Shown piece after piece: positions 1-6,111 of a stretch of DNA of 8,366 nucleotides (positions within the stretch are counted from its first letter, which is position 1; the number at the start of each line of letters is the position of its first letter). The translations under genes and the position numbers were made by a program. The stretch covers positions 1-8,366 of the forward strand of contig CALGIB010000057.1 in the NCBI GenBank assembly GCA_937915955.1, given 5' to 3'. Below the pieces are notes generated by a model that was not told where the DNA came from, made no database searches, and was given only the letters and a program-made list of their open reading frames with translations. This DNA is from an uncultured Pseudomonadota bacterium. GTDB lineage: Bacteria > Myxococcota_A > UBA796 > CAJQPC01.

Positions 1-636
1 CACCCGCAGCTTCAGGCTGAGGACACCTTCACGCTCGCCCCGGCGCAGGGCCAGGCCTGCCAGCCCCAACCGCGCGCGCTCCGCCCACGGGGAGACCGCG
101 GTGGCCAGCACCTCGACCCAGGCCCGCTCGGCCTCGCCCCGCAGGCCCAGCTGCAGCAGGGCCTCGGCCCTCAGTGTGCGGGCCTGGGGGTGGCTGGGGC
201 TGCCCGGTCGGACCTGCTTGAGGAGGTGCGCGGCGCGGCGGAGATCCTGCTCGCCCAGGGCCAGCTGGCCGGCTTCGAGCAGCAAGTGGTCGCGGGCCTC
301 GGGCCGGAACAGCTCGGGTCCGGCGCCCTTGAGGTGCAGGCGCAACATCGAGGGTTCGCCGGTGGCCTGGGCCGTGCGGCTGAGCTTGGCGAGGCACTGG
401 TCCAGCAGGTGGTCGCGGCTGGCGGCGCAGTGACCGAAGTGCACCTGGGCCGAGAACAGCAGGCCCTGGCTCTCCAGCAGCACACCCATGGTGTCGTGCC
501 AGGCGCTGTTGCGGCAGCTCTCGTCCATGCCCAGCAGCGCCTGCAGCGGCGCGGTCGATCGGCGCGCCGAGGCCAGAGGTGCGGCGCAGGGGAAGGAGGT
601 CTGCGCTGCCAGGGCGGTGGACAGCAGGAAGATCAC
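1..636 (-). CDS. Secreted helical-repeat (TPR-like) protein, C-terminus cut by window edge
   Basis: I do not recognise a specific family. The frame starts at GTG (636-634) and stays open to the left edge, giving 212 residues. The GTG overlaps the TGA stop of the upstream gene as GTGA, a usual sign of translational coupling. The N-terminus (MIFLLSTALA, then AQ) looks like a very short signal peptide with a possible ALA|A cleavage site, so the protein is probably periplasmic or secreted. Cysteines at 17, 41, 70 and 81 could form disulfides. From about residue 113 the sequence becomes helical hairpins with TPR-like spacing (113-142, 148-182, 185-205), rich in Leu/Ala/Glu/Arg and each ending in a basic or acidic turn, which suggests a protein-interaction scaffold. 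No Shine-Dalgarno motif is visible before the GTG. An in-frame TTG eight codons upstream (657-655) is possible but would put acidic residues in front of the leader. It is the third gene of the operon behind the FG-GAP lipoprotein and the HtrA-like gene. Confidence 0.72.
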   Translation of the reverse strand, partial: MIFLLSTALAAQTSFPCAAPLASARRSTAPLQALLGMDESCRNSAWHDTMGVLLESQGLLFSAQVHFGHCAASRDHLLDQCLAKLSRTAQATGEPSMLRLHLKGAGPELFRPEARDHLLLEAGQLALGEQDLRRAAHLLKQVRPGSPSHPQARTLRAEALLQLGLRGEAERAWVEVLATAVSPWAERARLGLAGLALRRGEREGVLSLKLRV

Positions 637-2678
637 TGCAGCAGGTGGGTCGTCCAAGTGCTGCTGCAGTCCGTGCAGCCGGCGACGGTCACCATGTCGG
701 GTAGACCGTCCTCGTCCAGGTCACCGGCCCCGCCGGGGGCCTCGTCCACCACCGCGACCTGGCACTCGCGGAAGGTCGAGGCGTCGCCGCTTCCGTCGCC
801 CAGGTAGCGCGCCAGGAGCAGGCGGTCGTCGGCGTCCAGGCCCCAGGCGAGCACGTCCAGGTCTCCGTCGGCGTCCACGTCGGCGAGGTCCAGGTCGATC
901 AGCTCCTCGAGCCCGGGCGTGTCCAGCACGGCGAAGTCGGTCAGCGTGCCGCCGCCGCTGGGATCGAAGCCGTAGACCTTCAGGTCGCCCTCGGCGATCT
1001 GCACGATCTCGTCGGCGCCGCTGCCGTCCAGGTCGGCCGCGCGGAAGGGGCCCGTCTGGGAGGTGAGGCAGCTCGAGGCCTGCAGCGCGCCGCCCCCGCC
1101 GGCGAAGCGGATGGCCAGGCAGCCCAGGTCCTCGCTCGTGTAGAGCAGGTCCAGCGAGCCGTCCAGGTTGCCGTCGACCAGGGCCACGCGGCTGGCGTCC
1201 TCGGTGTGCGAGGTGTTCTTGACGCCGCCGAAGTTTCGCGTGCCGTCGCCCAGCGTCCACTGGACCTGGGTGCTGTCGGCGGTGACCCAGACGAGATCGA
1301 CGTAGCCGTCGCCGTCGAAGTCACCCACAGCGGGGCAGTCGGCCGAGGCGCCAAAGGGCGGGGACGAGAGCGAGCCGAAGCCGCCGGTGCCCGAGCCCCA
1401 GTGGACCTGCAGGTCTCCGCTGTCTTCGCAGAGCATCACGTCCAGGTGTCCGTCGCCGTCGACGTCCACCACCCTGGCCGAGGGATCGCCCAGCGGCCCG
1501 CTGTCGTCGCTGGTGTCGAAGGCGCCCTCGTCCGAGCAGGCGAACAGGACCTCGGACGAGGCCTGGGCCGAGCTGACGTCCTCGCCGTCGTCCAGGCTCA
1601 CCGTGCAGGTCCAGGTCTCGCCCTCGAGGCCTACGCCAGCGGGGATGGTGTCGCCGTCGAACCAGGTCCTGGTGGGGCTGTCGTAGGCCTCGCCGTCGAC
1701 ATCCCAGGTGACGCTGAGCGCGAGGTCCTCGCCGTCCTCGTCGACCTCCTCGGCGGACCAGATGCAGACCAGGTCGTCCAGGTCCTGGTGGGGGTCCTCG
1801 GGGGTGAGCGAGACGCCGGGCTCGGGCGGAGGGGCGTTGCCGATCTCGAGGTGGTTGCTCTCGACGGCCTCGGGGCTCGCGAAGCCGTCGGAGACCGTCG
1901 CCAGGGCGTAGACCTCGTCGCCCTTGACGAAGTGCTCGGAGCTCAGCGTCAGGCCGGCCTCGGCGAGCTCGACGCCGCCCACGAACCAGCTGACGACGGG
2001 CTCCAGCGGGTCGCCGTCGTCGTCGCTGGCGGAGATCGCGAGCTCGAGCAGGTCGGCGACGCTGGCGGGCTCGGGGCCCAGGACGACTGCGTCGATCGAG
2101 GGCAGGGTGTTGCCGATCACGACGCTGGCGCTGGCCTCGGCGAGCTCCTGGCCGTCGTCCACCAGGACCCGGATGGCCCAGATCTGGCCGCTGCTCGTAG
2201 CGCTGGCGGGCACGCTGGCCTCGCTGATGCCCGCGTCCTCGCCGCCGACGGTCCACGAGATCGTGGTCGTCAGCTCGTCGGCGTCGGCGTCGGCGATGCT
2301 CAGCGTCGGCGTCAGGTCCTGGGTGGACAGGGTCTCGCCGAGCTCGACCTCGACGGTGGGCGCGCTGTTGAGGATGGTGACCTCGCCGCTGTAGCCGGTC
2401 TCCCCGTCCTCGAAGCCGTCGGTGGGCGTGATCAGGACCTTCCAGACCTGGCCCTTGGCCGTGGCCTCGGGCGCCACGGTCGCGCCGGACTGCCCCTCGG
2501 CGGGGGTGTCGTCGACGAACCAGGCGTAGCGGTAGCTGACCGGATCCCCGTTGGGATCGGTGCTCGGGGTCGACGTGTTCGCTTCGAGCACGTCGGTCGT
2601 CGTGGGCTCGGGCGGGAAGATGGTGGCCACCGGCTGGGTGGGCGGGGCCGGGCAGGCGAGCAGCAACGTCAGGAGCAT
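633..2678 (-). CDS. Lipoprotein with four Ig-like/PKD-like repeats and an FG-GAP (VCBS) repeat propeller
   Basis: A 681-residue surface or periplasmic lipoprotein. The leader is MLLTLLLAC, with the lipobox cysteine at residue 9. An in-frame TAG lies four codons before the ATG with no alternative start between them, so this very short leader is fixed by the sequence. Residues about 15-380 hold four beta-sandwich repeats of 85-95 residues. Each has a W-x-V-(D/G)-(D/G) core (near residues 53, 142, 231 and 325) and a later G-x-x-W/Y...DDG or SDG strand. Residues about 400-665 hold six FG-GAP motifs such as DVDGDGHLD, DFDGDGYVD and DVDADGDLD, spaced 47-52 residues apart. These are typical calcium-binding loops of an integrin-alpha-like beta-propeller. 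The protein is strongly acidic. Such proteins usually act in surface display, adhesion or ligand binding; the ligand here is unknown and no enzyme domain is seen. It lies 30 bp after the HtrA-like gene and overlaps the next gene by 4 bp, so co-transcription is likely. Confidence 0.93.
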   Translation of the reverse strand: MLLTLLLACPAPPTQPVATIFPPEPTTTDVLEANTSTPSTDPNGDPVSYRYAWFVDDTPAEGQSGATVAPEATAKGQVWKVLITPTDGFEDGETGYSGEVTILNSAPTVEVELGETLSTQDLTPTLSIADADADELTTTISWTVGGEDAGISEASVPASATSSGQIWAIRVLVDDGQELAEASASVVIGNTLPSIDAVVLGPEPASVADLLELAISASDDDGDPLEPVVSWFVGGVELAEAGLTLSSEHFVKGDEVYALATVSDGFASPEAVESNHLEIGNAPPPEPGVSLTPEDPHQDLDDLVCIWSAEEVDEDGEDLALSVTWDVDGEAYDSPTRTWFDGDTIPAGVGLEGETWTCTVSLDDGEDVSSAQASSEVLFACSDEGAFDTSDDSGPLGDPSARVVDVDGDGHLDVMLCEDSGDLQVHWGSGTGGFGSLSSPPFGASADCPAVGDFDGDGYVDLVWVTADSTQVQWTLGDGTRNFGGVKNTSHTEDASRVALVDGNLDGSLDLLYTSEDLGCLAIRFAGGGGALQASSCLTSQTGPFRAADLDGSGADEIVQIAEGDLKVYGFDPSGGGTLTDFAVLDTPGLEELIDLDLADVDADGDLDVLAWGLDADDRLLLARYLGDGSGDASTFRECQVAVVDEAPGGAGDLDEDGLPDMVTVAGCTDCSSTWTTHLLQ
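684..1481 (-). repeat. Six FG-GAP (VCBS) calcium-loop repeats
   Basis: Six blades can be picked out, with D-x-D-x-D-G-type loops near residues 405, 453, 502, 549, 601 and 653 of the lipoprotein. The third (DGNLDGSLD) and fourth (DLDGSGADE) loops are less canonical. Six visible motifs could close a six- or seven-bladed propeller; a seventh blade, if present, is too diverged to see. Confidence 0.85.
1539..2636 (-). repeat. Array of four Ig-like/PKD-like protein repeats
   Basis: Within the 681-residue lipoprotein, residues about 15-105, 106-190, 191-281 and 282-380 align to one another. Shared landmarks are a linker with Asn or Pro (NSAP, GNTLP, GNAPP), an acidic D/E-rich loop, a tryptophan strand (YAWFVDD, ISWTVGG, VSWFVGG, VTWDVDG) and a closing strand ending in DG. 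The copies are diverged in sequence, so this is an old protein-level duplication rather than a DNA tandem repeat. Confidence 0.8.
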
Positions 2679-2708
2679 GGCGCCAGCCTAGCACCGAAAG
2701 CTCGCGAT

Positions 2709-5492
2709 CTACTCGAGCCGCCAGCCCTGGTCGCCGCGCACGTAGCTGCGGGTCGGCCAGTACTGCAGGTCCAGCTTCAGGGTCTTGACCTGCTTCTTCT
2801 CGTCGAGATCGACCACGGTGATGCGCAGCGCCTCGCCGTCCTGCTTGCCCTCGATGACGGCCAGCAGGCTGCCCAGGTCGTCGGTGGGTTGGCCGTCGAT
2901 CTCGACGATGCGCCATGTGGCCCGCAGGTCGTAGCGGTGGGCGGGACTGCCGTACTGGTAGGTCGCGATGTACAGGCCCTCTGGATCCAGGCCGCGCTGG
3001 GTGGCGACCTCGCGGTGGGGCTCGTGGAGCAGCATGCCGGCGAAGTGCACGACGCGGTCGATGCCCAGGTCCGGCAGCGGCGCGGTGGGCACCTGCAGGC
3101 TGAGCTCCTGGCCGTCGCGCAGCACCAGCAGGTCGACCTGCTCGGCTCGGGCGGCCAGCTCGACGTCGTGGAAGCGGGTCACGGGCTGGCCCTGCAGCTC
3201 GATGATCAGGTCGCCGTCCTCGAGCAGCGAGGCCGCGGGGGTGTCGGCGTACACGCGCGCGACGGACAGGGCCTTGCGGCGCTCGGGGTCCGCCTCGGCC
3301 AGCTCCCGGACGCGGTCCTCGGACAGGCCCCGGTCCCGTGCGTCCGCCAGCGAGAGGCTGGTCAGCTCGACGCCCAGGGTGCGCAGGCCGGGGGACTCGC
3401 CGCGGGACAGGGGCTCCAGGACCTCGAGCACGACCTCGACTGGCAGGCCCTTGAAGGTCGAGTCCCGGCCCTCCCGCCCCTGCCACACGAAGCTGGCCCA
3501 GAGCGCGACCACGCGACCGCGCTGGTCGGTCAGGGCGCCGCCGATGGAGCTGACGCTCTCGGTGGGGTCGATGACCTCGAGGTTGACCTCGCGGAACTGG
3601 GGAGGGGTGGGCAGCGGCAGCGTGAGGGGGTCGATGCGCTCGACCTGGGCTTCGCGGGAGACGACCTTGCCGTCGCGGGACAGGCCGACGACCCAGAGAC
3701 CCTCGCCGGGCTTCAGCTCGGCGGCGCGGAGCTCCGCGGCCCGGACCGGGCTGTCGCCCAGCAGGGCGGGGTCGTAGCGCAGGATGGCGAAGTTGTGCTC
3801 GGGGTGGAGGTAGACCACCTCGGCGGGCACCCGCAGCTGGCCGCCGAAGGTCAGGCTGACCTCGGCCAGGCTGACCGGCACGGTGTCCCGGTCGGTCAGG
3901 ACCAGGCCCTGCTCGGCGTCGACGATCAGACCCGAGCCCGCGAAGTTGCGGCCCGAGACGCCCTCGGTGCGCAGCGGCACGTCACAGTCCACGCGCACCA
4001 GCGAGGCGGCCAGGCTGCCCGCCGGACCGCTGGCCGAGGTCTGGAAGCGCGCGGTCCCCGGCACGGGCGGCTGGGCTGGGGGCGCCTCGGCGCTGTCGGT
4101 GCAGGGCCAGGCGCCCGTGTCGTCGTCGCGGACGCAGCGCCGCATCGGGTGCCACAGCCGGTCCATCTCGATCACCGCGATGCTCTCGTGGCGAGGGTCC
4201 CCGACGGTGTGGAAGCGCACGGTGGCGCGCTGGCCGTGGGCCAGGCGGGTCAGGGCGGCCTCGAGGCTGTCCAGGTCGGGCAGGGGCTGGCCGTCCACGG
4301 ACAGCAGGATGGCGCTGTCGGGGATGCCCGCCCGGATGAGGGTGTAGCCGGGGCTGGCCACGTACAGCCCGGCTGTCGGGATCATGTGGTTGCGGGCCTG
4401 CTGGTAGGACAGCGGGTGGACCACGGCGCCGCCGAACTCGAGGTACTCGCTGGGGCTGATGGCGTGCAGGTCGCCGACGGTGGGCTGCAGCTCCAGGCGC
4501 TGCCCGCCGCGCTCGACCACCAGGCTGACGGTCTGGCCCACGGAGTCGTCCAGGGCCGCCTCGAGCGGCACGAAGCTGGTCACCAGCTGCCCGTTGACCT
4601 GGAGCAGGATGTCGCCGGGCTCGAGCAGCCCGTCCACGGGGCCCTTGGGGACCAGGCCTCTCACGATCAGCGCTCCGTGGCCCTTGGGGAAGGCCTCGCG
4701 CAGGCTGGCTTCGCTGGCCTGGCTCAGGCCCAGGCGCCGCAGCTCGTCGTAGGGCTCGTGCTCGAAGGTGGCCTGCAGGGTGCCGCGGGTGACGGGCAGG
4801 CCCGCCTGGACGAGCTCGACCGCGCGCACGACGCGGTCCAGGGGCAGGTAGTAGCTGCTCGCCGAGCGCTTGCTGCCTCCGGCGTTCAGGCCGATGACCC
4901 GCCCCTGCACATCCAGCACGGGCGAGCCGCTGCTGCCGCCCGAGGTGCCGCTGCCCGCCTGCAGGTAGAAGGTGTTGAAGTCGTTGTAGGTGTTCTCGCC
5001 GTAGCTGGGCGCGGAGCGATCCAGGCGGGCCAGGGTGCCGTCCAGGATGACGATCTTCTCGCCGGCGTCGTTGCCCACCACGCGCAGCTCCGTGCCGACC
5101 TGGGCGGCCTCGGGGTGCAGCGAGAGCTCGACGAGCTCCATGTGGCGGAGGTCGGCGGGGTCGAAGCGGTACAGGCCGAAGTCGTGCACCGGGTCGCGGT
5201 AGATGGCCTGCAGCGGCACCTCCTCGTGGTCGAGGAAGACCGCCTCGGCGCGCACCGGCCCCGCGTGCACCATGTGCCGGTTGGTCAGGATCAGGCCCTG
5301 CTCCGCGTCGATCACGAAGCCCGTGCCCACCGAGGAGCTGGACGTCTCGGTGTCGAAGCTCCGGGTCCCGACCACCCGCAGCGCGACCACGCCGGGCACG
5401 CTCTTCTCGAGCGTCTCCTCCCAGCGATCTTCGCCGCTCAGCGCGCCGGGGGACTTGGGGAGACAGGCCGACAGCAACAGGGTCAGGAGCAT
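2709..5492 (-). CDS. Tandem HtrA-like serine protease lipoprotein (NMA111/Deg7-like architecture)
   Basis: A 927-residue lipoprotein; the leader MLLTLLLSAC puts the lipobox cysteine at residue 10. No ATG, GTG, TTG or CTG occurs in frame between the upstream stop (5594-5592) and this ATG, so the start is well fixed, although no Shine-Dalgarno is visible. Domain order is protease 1 (about 25-225), PDZ (235-335), PDZ-like (340-445), protease 2 (500-695), PDZ (705-800), PDZ-like (805-912). Protease 1 has TNRH (His73), HDFGLYRF (Asp104) and GGSSGSPV (Ser188), a complete trypsin-type triad. In protease 2 the same positions are Asp536, Asn567 and Ile650, so it should be inactive. The halves align colinearly with an offset of about 463-467 residues. 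From memory, stretches such as PLDR, TRGT, PYDE-RRLGL, VGDLHAI-P and HxHNFAI-YDP match fungal NMA111, which also has a degenerate second half. The likely role is proteolysis or chaperoning of misfolded envelope proteins; substrates are unknown. It heads a three-gene operon. Confidence 0.93.
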   Translation of the reverse strand: MLLTLLLSACLPKSPGALSGEDRWEETLEKSVPGVVALRVVGTRSFDTETSSSSVGTGFVIDAEQGLILTNRHMVHAGPVRAEAVFLDHEEVPLQAIYRDPVHDFGLYRFDPADLRHMELVELSLHPEAAQVGTELRVVGNDAGEKIVILDGTLARLDRSAPSYGENTYNDFNTFYLQAGSGTSGGSSGSPVLDVQGRVIGLNAGGSKRSASSYYLPLDRVVRAVELVQAGLPVTRGTLQATFEHEPYDELRRLGLSQASEASLREAFPKGHGALIVRGLVPKGPVDGLLEPGDILLQVNGQLVTSFVPLEAALDDSVGQTVSLVVERGGQRLELQPTVGDLHAISPSEYLEFGGAVVHPLSYQQARNHMIPTAGLYVASPGYTLIRAGIPDSAILLSVDGQPLPDLDSLEAALTRLAHGQRATVRFHTVGDPRHESIAVIEMDRLWHPMRRCVRDDDTGAWPCTDSAEAPPAQPPVPGTARFQTSASGPAGSLAASLVRVDCDVPLRTEGVSGRNFAGSGLIVDAEQGLVLTDRDTVPVSLAEVSLTFGGQLRVPAEVVYLHPEHNFAILRYDPALLGDSPVRAAELRAAELKPGEGLWVVGLSRDGKVVSREAQVERIDPLTLPLPTPPQFREVNLEVIDPTESVSSIGGALTDQRGRVVALWASFVWQGREGRDSTFKGLPVEVVLEVLEPLSRGESPGLRTLGVELTSLSLADARDRGLSEDRVRELAEADPERRKALSVARVYADTPAASLLEDGDLIIELQGQPVTRFHDVELAARAEQVDLLVLRDGQELSLQVPTAPLPDLGIDRVVHFAGMLLHEPHREVATQRGLDPEGLYIATYQYGSPAHRYDLRATWRIVEIDGQPTDDLGSLLAVIEGKQDGEALRITVVDLDEKKQVKTLKLDLQYWPTRSYVRGDQGWRLE
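3408..3995 (-). other. Degenerate (pseudo-)protease domain, second half of the tandem HtrA
   Basis: Residues about 500-695. The fold landmarks are kept (GSGLIVDAEQGLVLTDRD, HPEHNFAILRYDP, SSIGGALTDQRGRVVALW), but His becomes Asp536, Asp becomes Asn567 and Ser becomes Ile650. The reading frame is intact and the hydrophobic core pattern is preserved, so it looks like a retained non-catalytic domain rather than decay. Confidence 0.85.
4818..5420 (-). other. Catalytically competent HtrA-like protease domain (first half)
   Basis: Residues about 25-225 of the tandem protease. The chymotrypsin-fold landmarks appear in order: GTGFVIDAEQGLILTNRH with His73, DPVHDFGLYRF with Asp104, and SGGSSGSPVLD with Ser188. 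GSSGSPV replaces the GNSGGPL of DegP but keeps the oxyanion-hole glycine and the catalytic serine. It is followed by a GLNAGGS strand and PLDRVVRAVE, which lead into the PDZ region. Confidence 0.88.
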
Positions 5493-5568
5493 CCGGGGGG
5501 GTATCTGGACGAAGCGGGGTGGGCGAGGGGTGGATGTCCGGGCTAGAGTTGTGCCCTTGGAGGCTGGG
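5493..5568. promoter_or_regulatory. Divergent intergenic region between HtrA-like operon and Ig-like lipoprotein gene
   Basis: These 76 bp separate two divergent start codons and must hold the promoters for both, unless transcription of one starts further away. A TAGAGT at 5544-5549 on the plus strand is a weak -10 candidate just before the GGAGG at 5559, but there is no convincing -35. On the minus strand the bases before ATG 5492 are a C-run without a ribosome-binding site, so that operon could be read from a leaderless or unstructured mRNA start. Confidence 0.35.
5559..5563 (+). promoter_or_regulatory. Ribosome-binding site GGAGG for the Ig-like lipoprotein
   Basis: GGAGG lies 5 nt before the ATG at 5569. 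It favours that ATG over the in-frame GTG at 5551 and over further extension of the open frame into the antisense of the HtrA-like gene. Confidence 0.75.
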
Positions 5569-5994
5569 ATGTTCCTGCTGTTGATGGCCTGTCAAACCCC
5601 GGTCGAGTCCGCCAGCTACCTCTCGGTGCTGACGGTGTCGCCCCCTCACGGCGCGGCCAACGTCGCCCTCGGCACGGAGATCCGCGCGGTCTTCAGCGAC
5701 CCGATCGACGAGGACGCGCTGAGCGTCGACGACGTGGCGGTGCTGGACGCGGCGGGCACGGAGCTCGTCGCGGGGCTCTTCTACGACTCCGAGACACGCA
5801 TGATCCGGCTGGTGCCGGCCGACGACCTGGCCCCCAACAGCGCGATCACGGTGGTGCTCGGCGCGGGCATCCCGGCGCAGGCTGGCGGCACGCTGTCGGC
5901 CGAGGTGCGCTCGAGCTTCCGGACCGGTGGCGGTGGCGAGGCGGACGCCGACACGGACACGGACAGCGACACCGATACGGACACCGGCGACTGA
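5569..5994 (+). CDS. Small lipoprotein with one SbsA/Big_5-type Ig-like domain and Asp-Thr-rich tail
   Basis: A 141-residue protein. The leader MFLLLMAC puts the lipobox cysteine at residue 8, again without a basic n-region. Residues about 20-118 form a single bacterial Ig-like domain of the SbsA/Big_5 type: VSPPHGAANVALGTEIRAVFSDPID, then a strand ending MIRLVPADDLAPNSAITVVL, the typical 'maximum possible value' strand, and a closing SSFRTG. Residues 124-141 are a low-complexity Asp-Thr/Ser tail. Domains of this type usually occur as modules in larger surface proteins; a stand-alone copy with a lipid anchor suggests a small surface or spacer protein, or a paralog fragment of such a protein. 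No ligand or enzyme motif is seen. The open frame continues upstream to 5203, but that part is antisense to the HtrA-like gene, and the GGAGG motif marks the ATG used here. It is transcribed divergently from the HtrA operon and lies 117 bp before msrA. Confidence 0.87.
   Translation: MFLLLMACQTPVESASYLSVLTVSPPHGAANVALGTEIRAVFSDPIDEDALSVDDVAVLDAAGTELVAGLFYDSETRMIRLVPADDLAPNSAITVVLGAGIPAQAGGTLSAEVRSSFRTGGGGEADADTDTDSDTDTDTGD
5941..5991 (+). repeat. Asp-Thr-rich low-complexity tract
   Basis: A short imperfect tandem of GAC-ACx/GAT-ACx hexamers encodes alternating Asp and Thr/Ser at the extreme C-terminus of the Ig-like lipoprotein (residues 125-141). Comparable Asp-Thr tracts are frequent in secreted proteins of Myxococcota-like genomes, usually as linkers. 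A tract of this kind could change length by slippage. Confidence 0.8.
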
Positions 5995-6102
5995 GCGATC
6001 TCAGCGGGTTGGCGCGGGTTTCGCCCTCTTGGGTCTCGCGATGTCACTTCGCGTCTCGCCCTGCGACGTGATCCCGGCGGCGGCACCCTTCGAAGGCACA
6101 CC

Positions 6103-6107
6103 GGAGG
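6103..6107 (+). promoter_or_regulatory. Ribosome-binding site GGAGG for msrA
   Basis: GGAGG ends 4 nt before the ATG at 6112, supporting that start and therefore the lipoprotein leader of the enzyme. Confidence 0.75.
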
Positions 6108-6111
6108 TGTC

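Noticed and set aside
190..807. Plus-strand open frame at the left end
   Set aside because: It crosses the junction of two minus-strand genes and shows no domain. The minus-strand GTG-started frame gives a coherent leader plus helical repeats.
1206..5546. Very long open frame on the plus strand (about 1446 codons) opposite the HtrA-like and FG-GAP genes
   Set aside because: Its translation is a low-complexity Ala/Gly/Val/Leu/Gln/Asp mix with no recognisable domain, while the minus strand carries clear protease, PDZ, Ig-like and FG-GAP motifs over the same bases. Such long antisense frames are expected in GC-rich DNA where stop codons are rare.
5203..5568. N-terminal extension of the Ig-like lipoprotein upstream of 5569
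   Set aside because: It is antisense to the start of the HtrA-like gene and has no domain. The GGAGG at 5559-5563 marks the ATG at 5569.
3982..5649. Second minus-strand frame overlapping the HtrA-like gene
   Set aside because: The translation is Arg/Pro/Gly-rich out-of-frame sequence with no motif; the true frame holds the protease and PDZ domains.
5991..6004. Small hairpin CTGAG-CGAT-CTCAG at the stop codon of the Ig-like lipoprotein
   Set aside because: Only a 5-bp stem with no following T-run; too weak to call a terminator in this GC-rich sequence.
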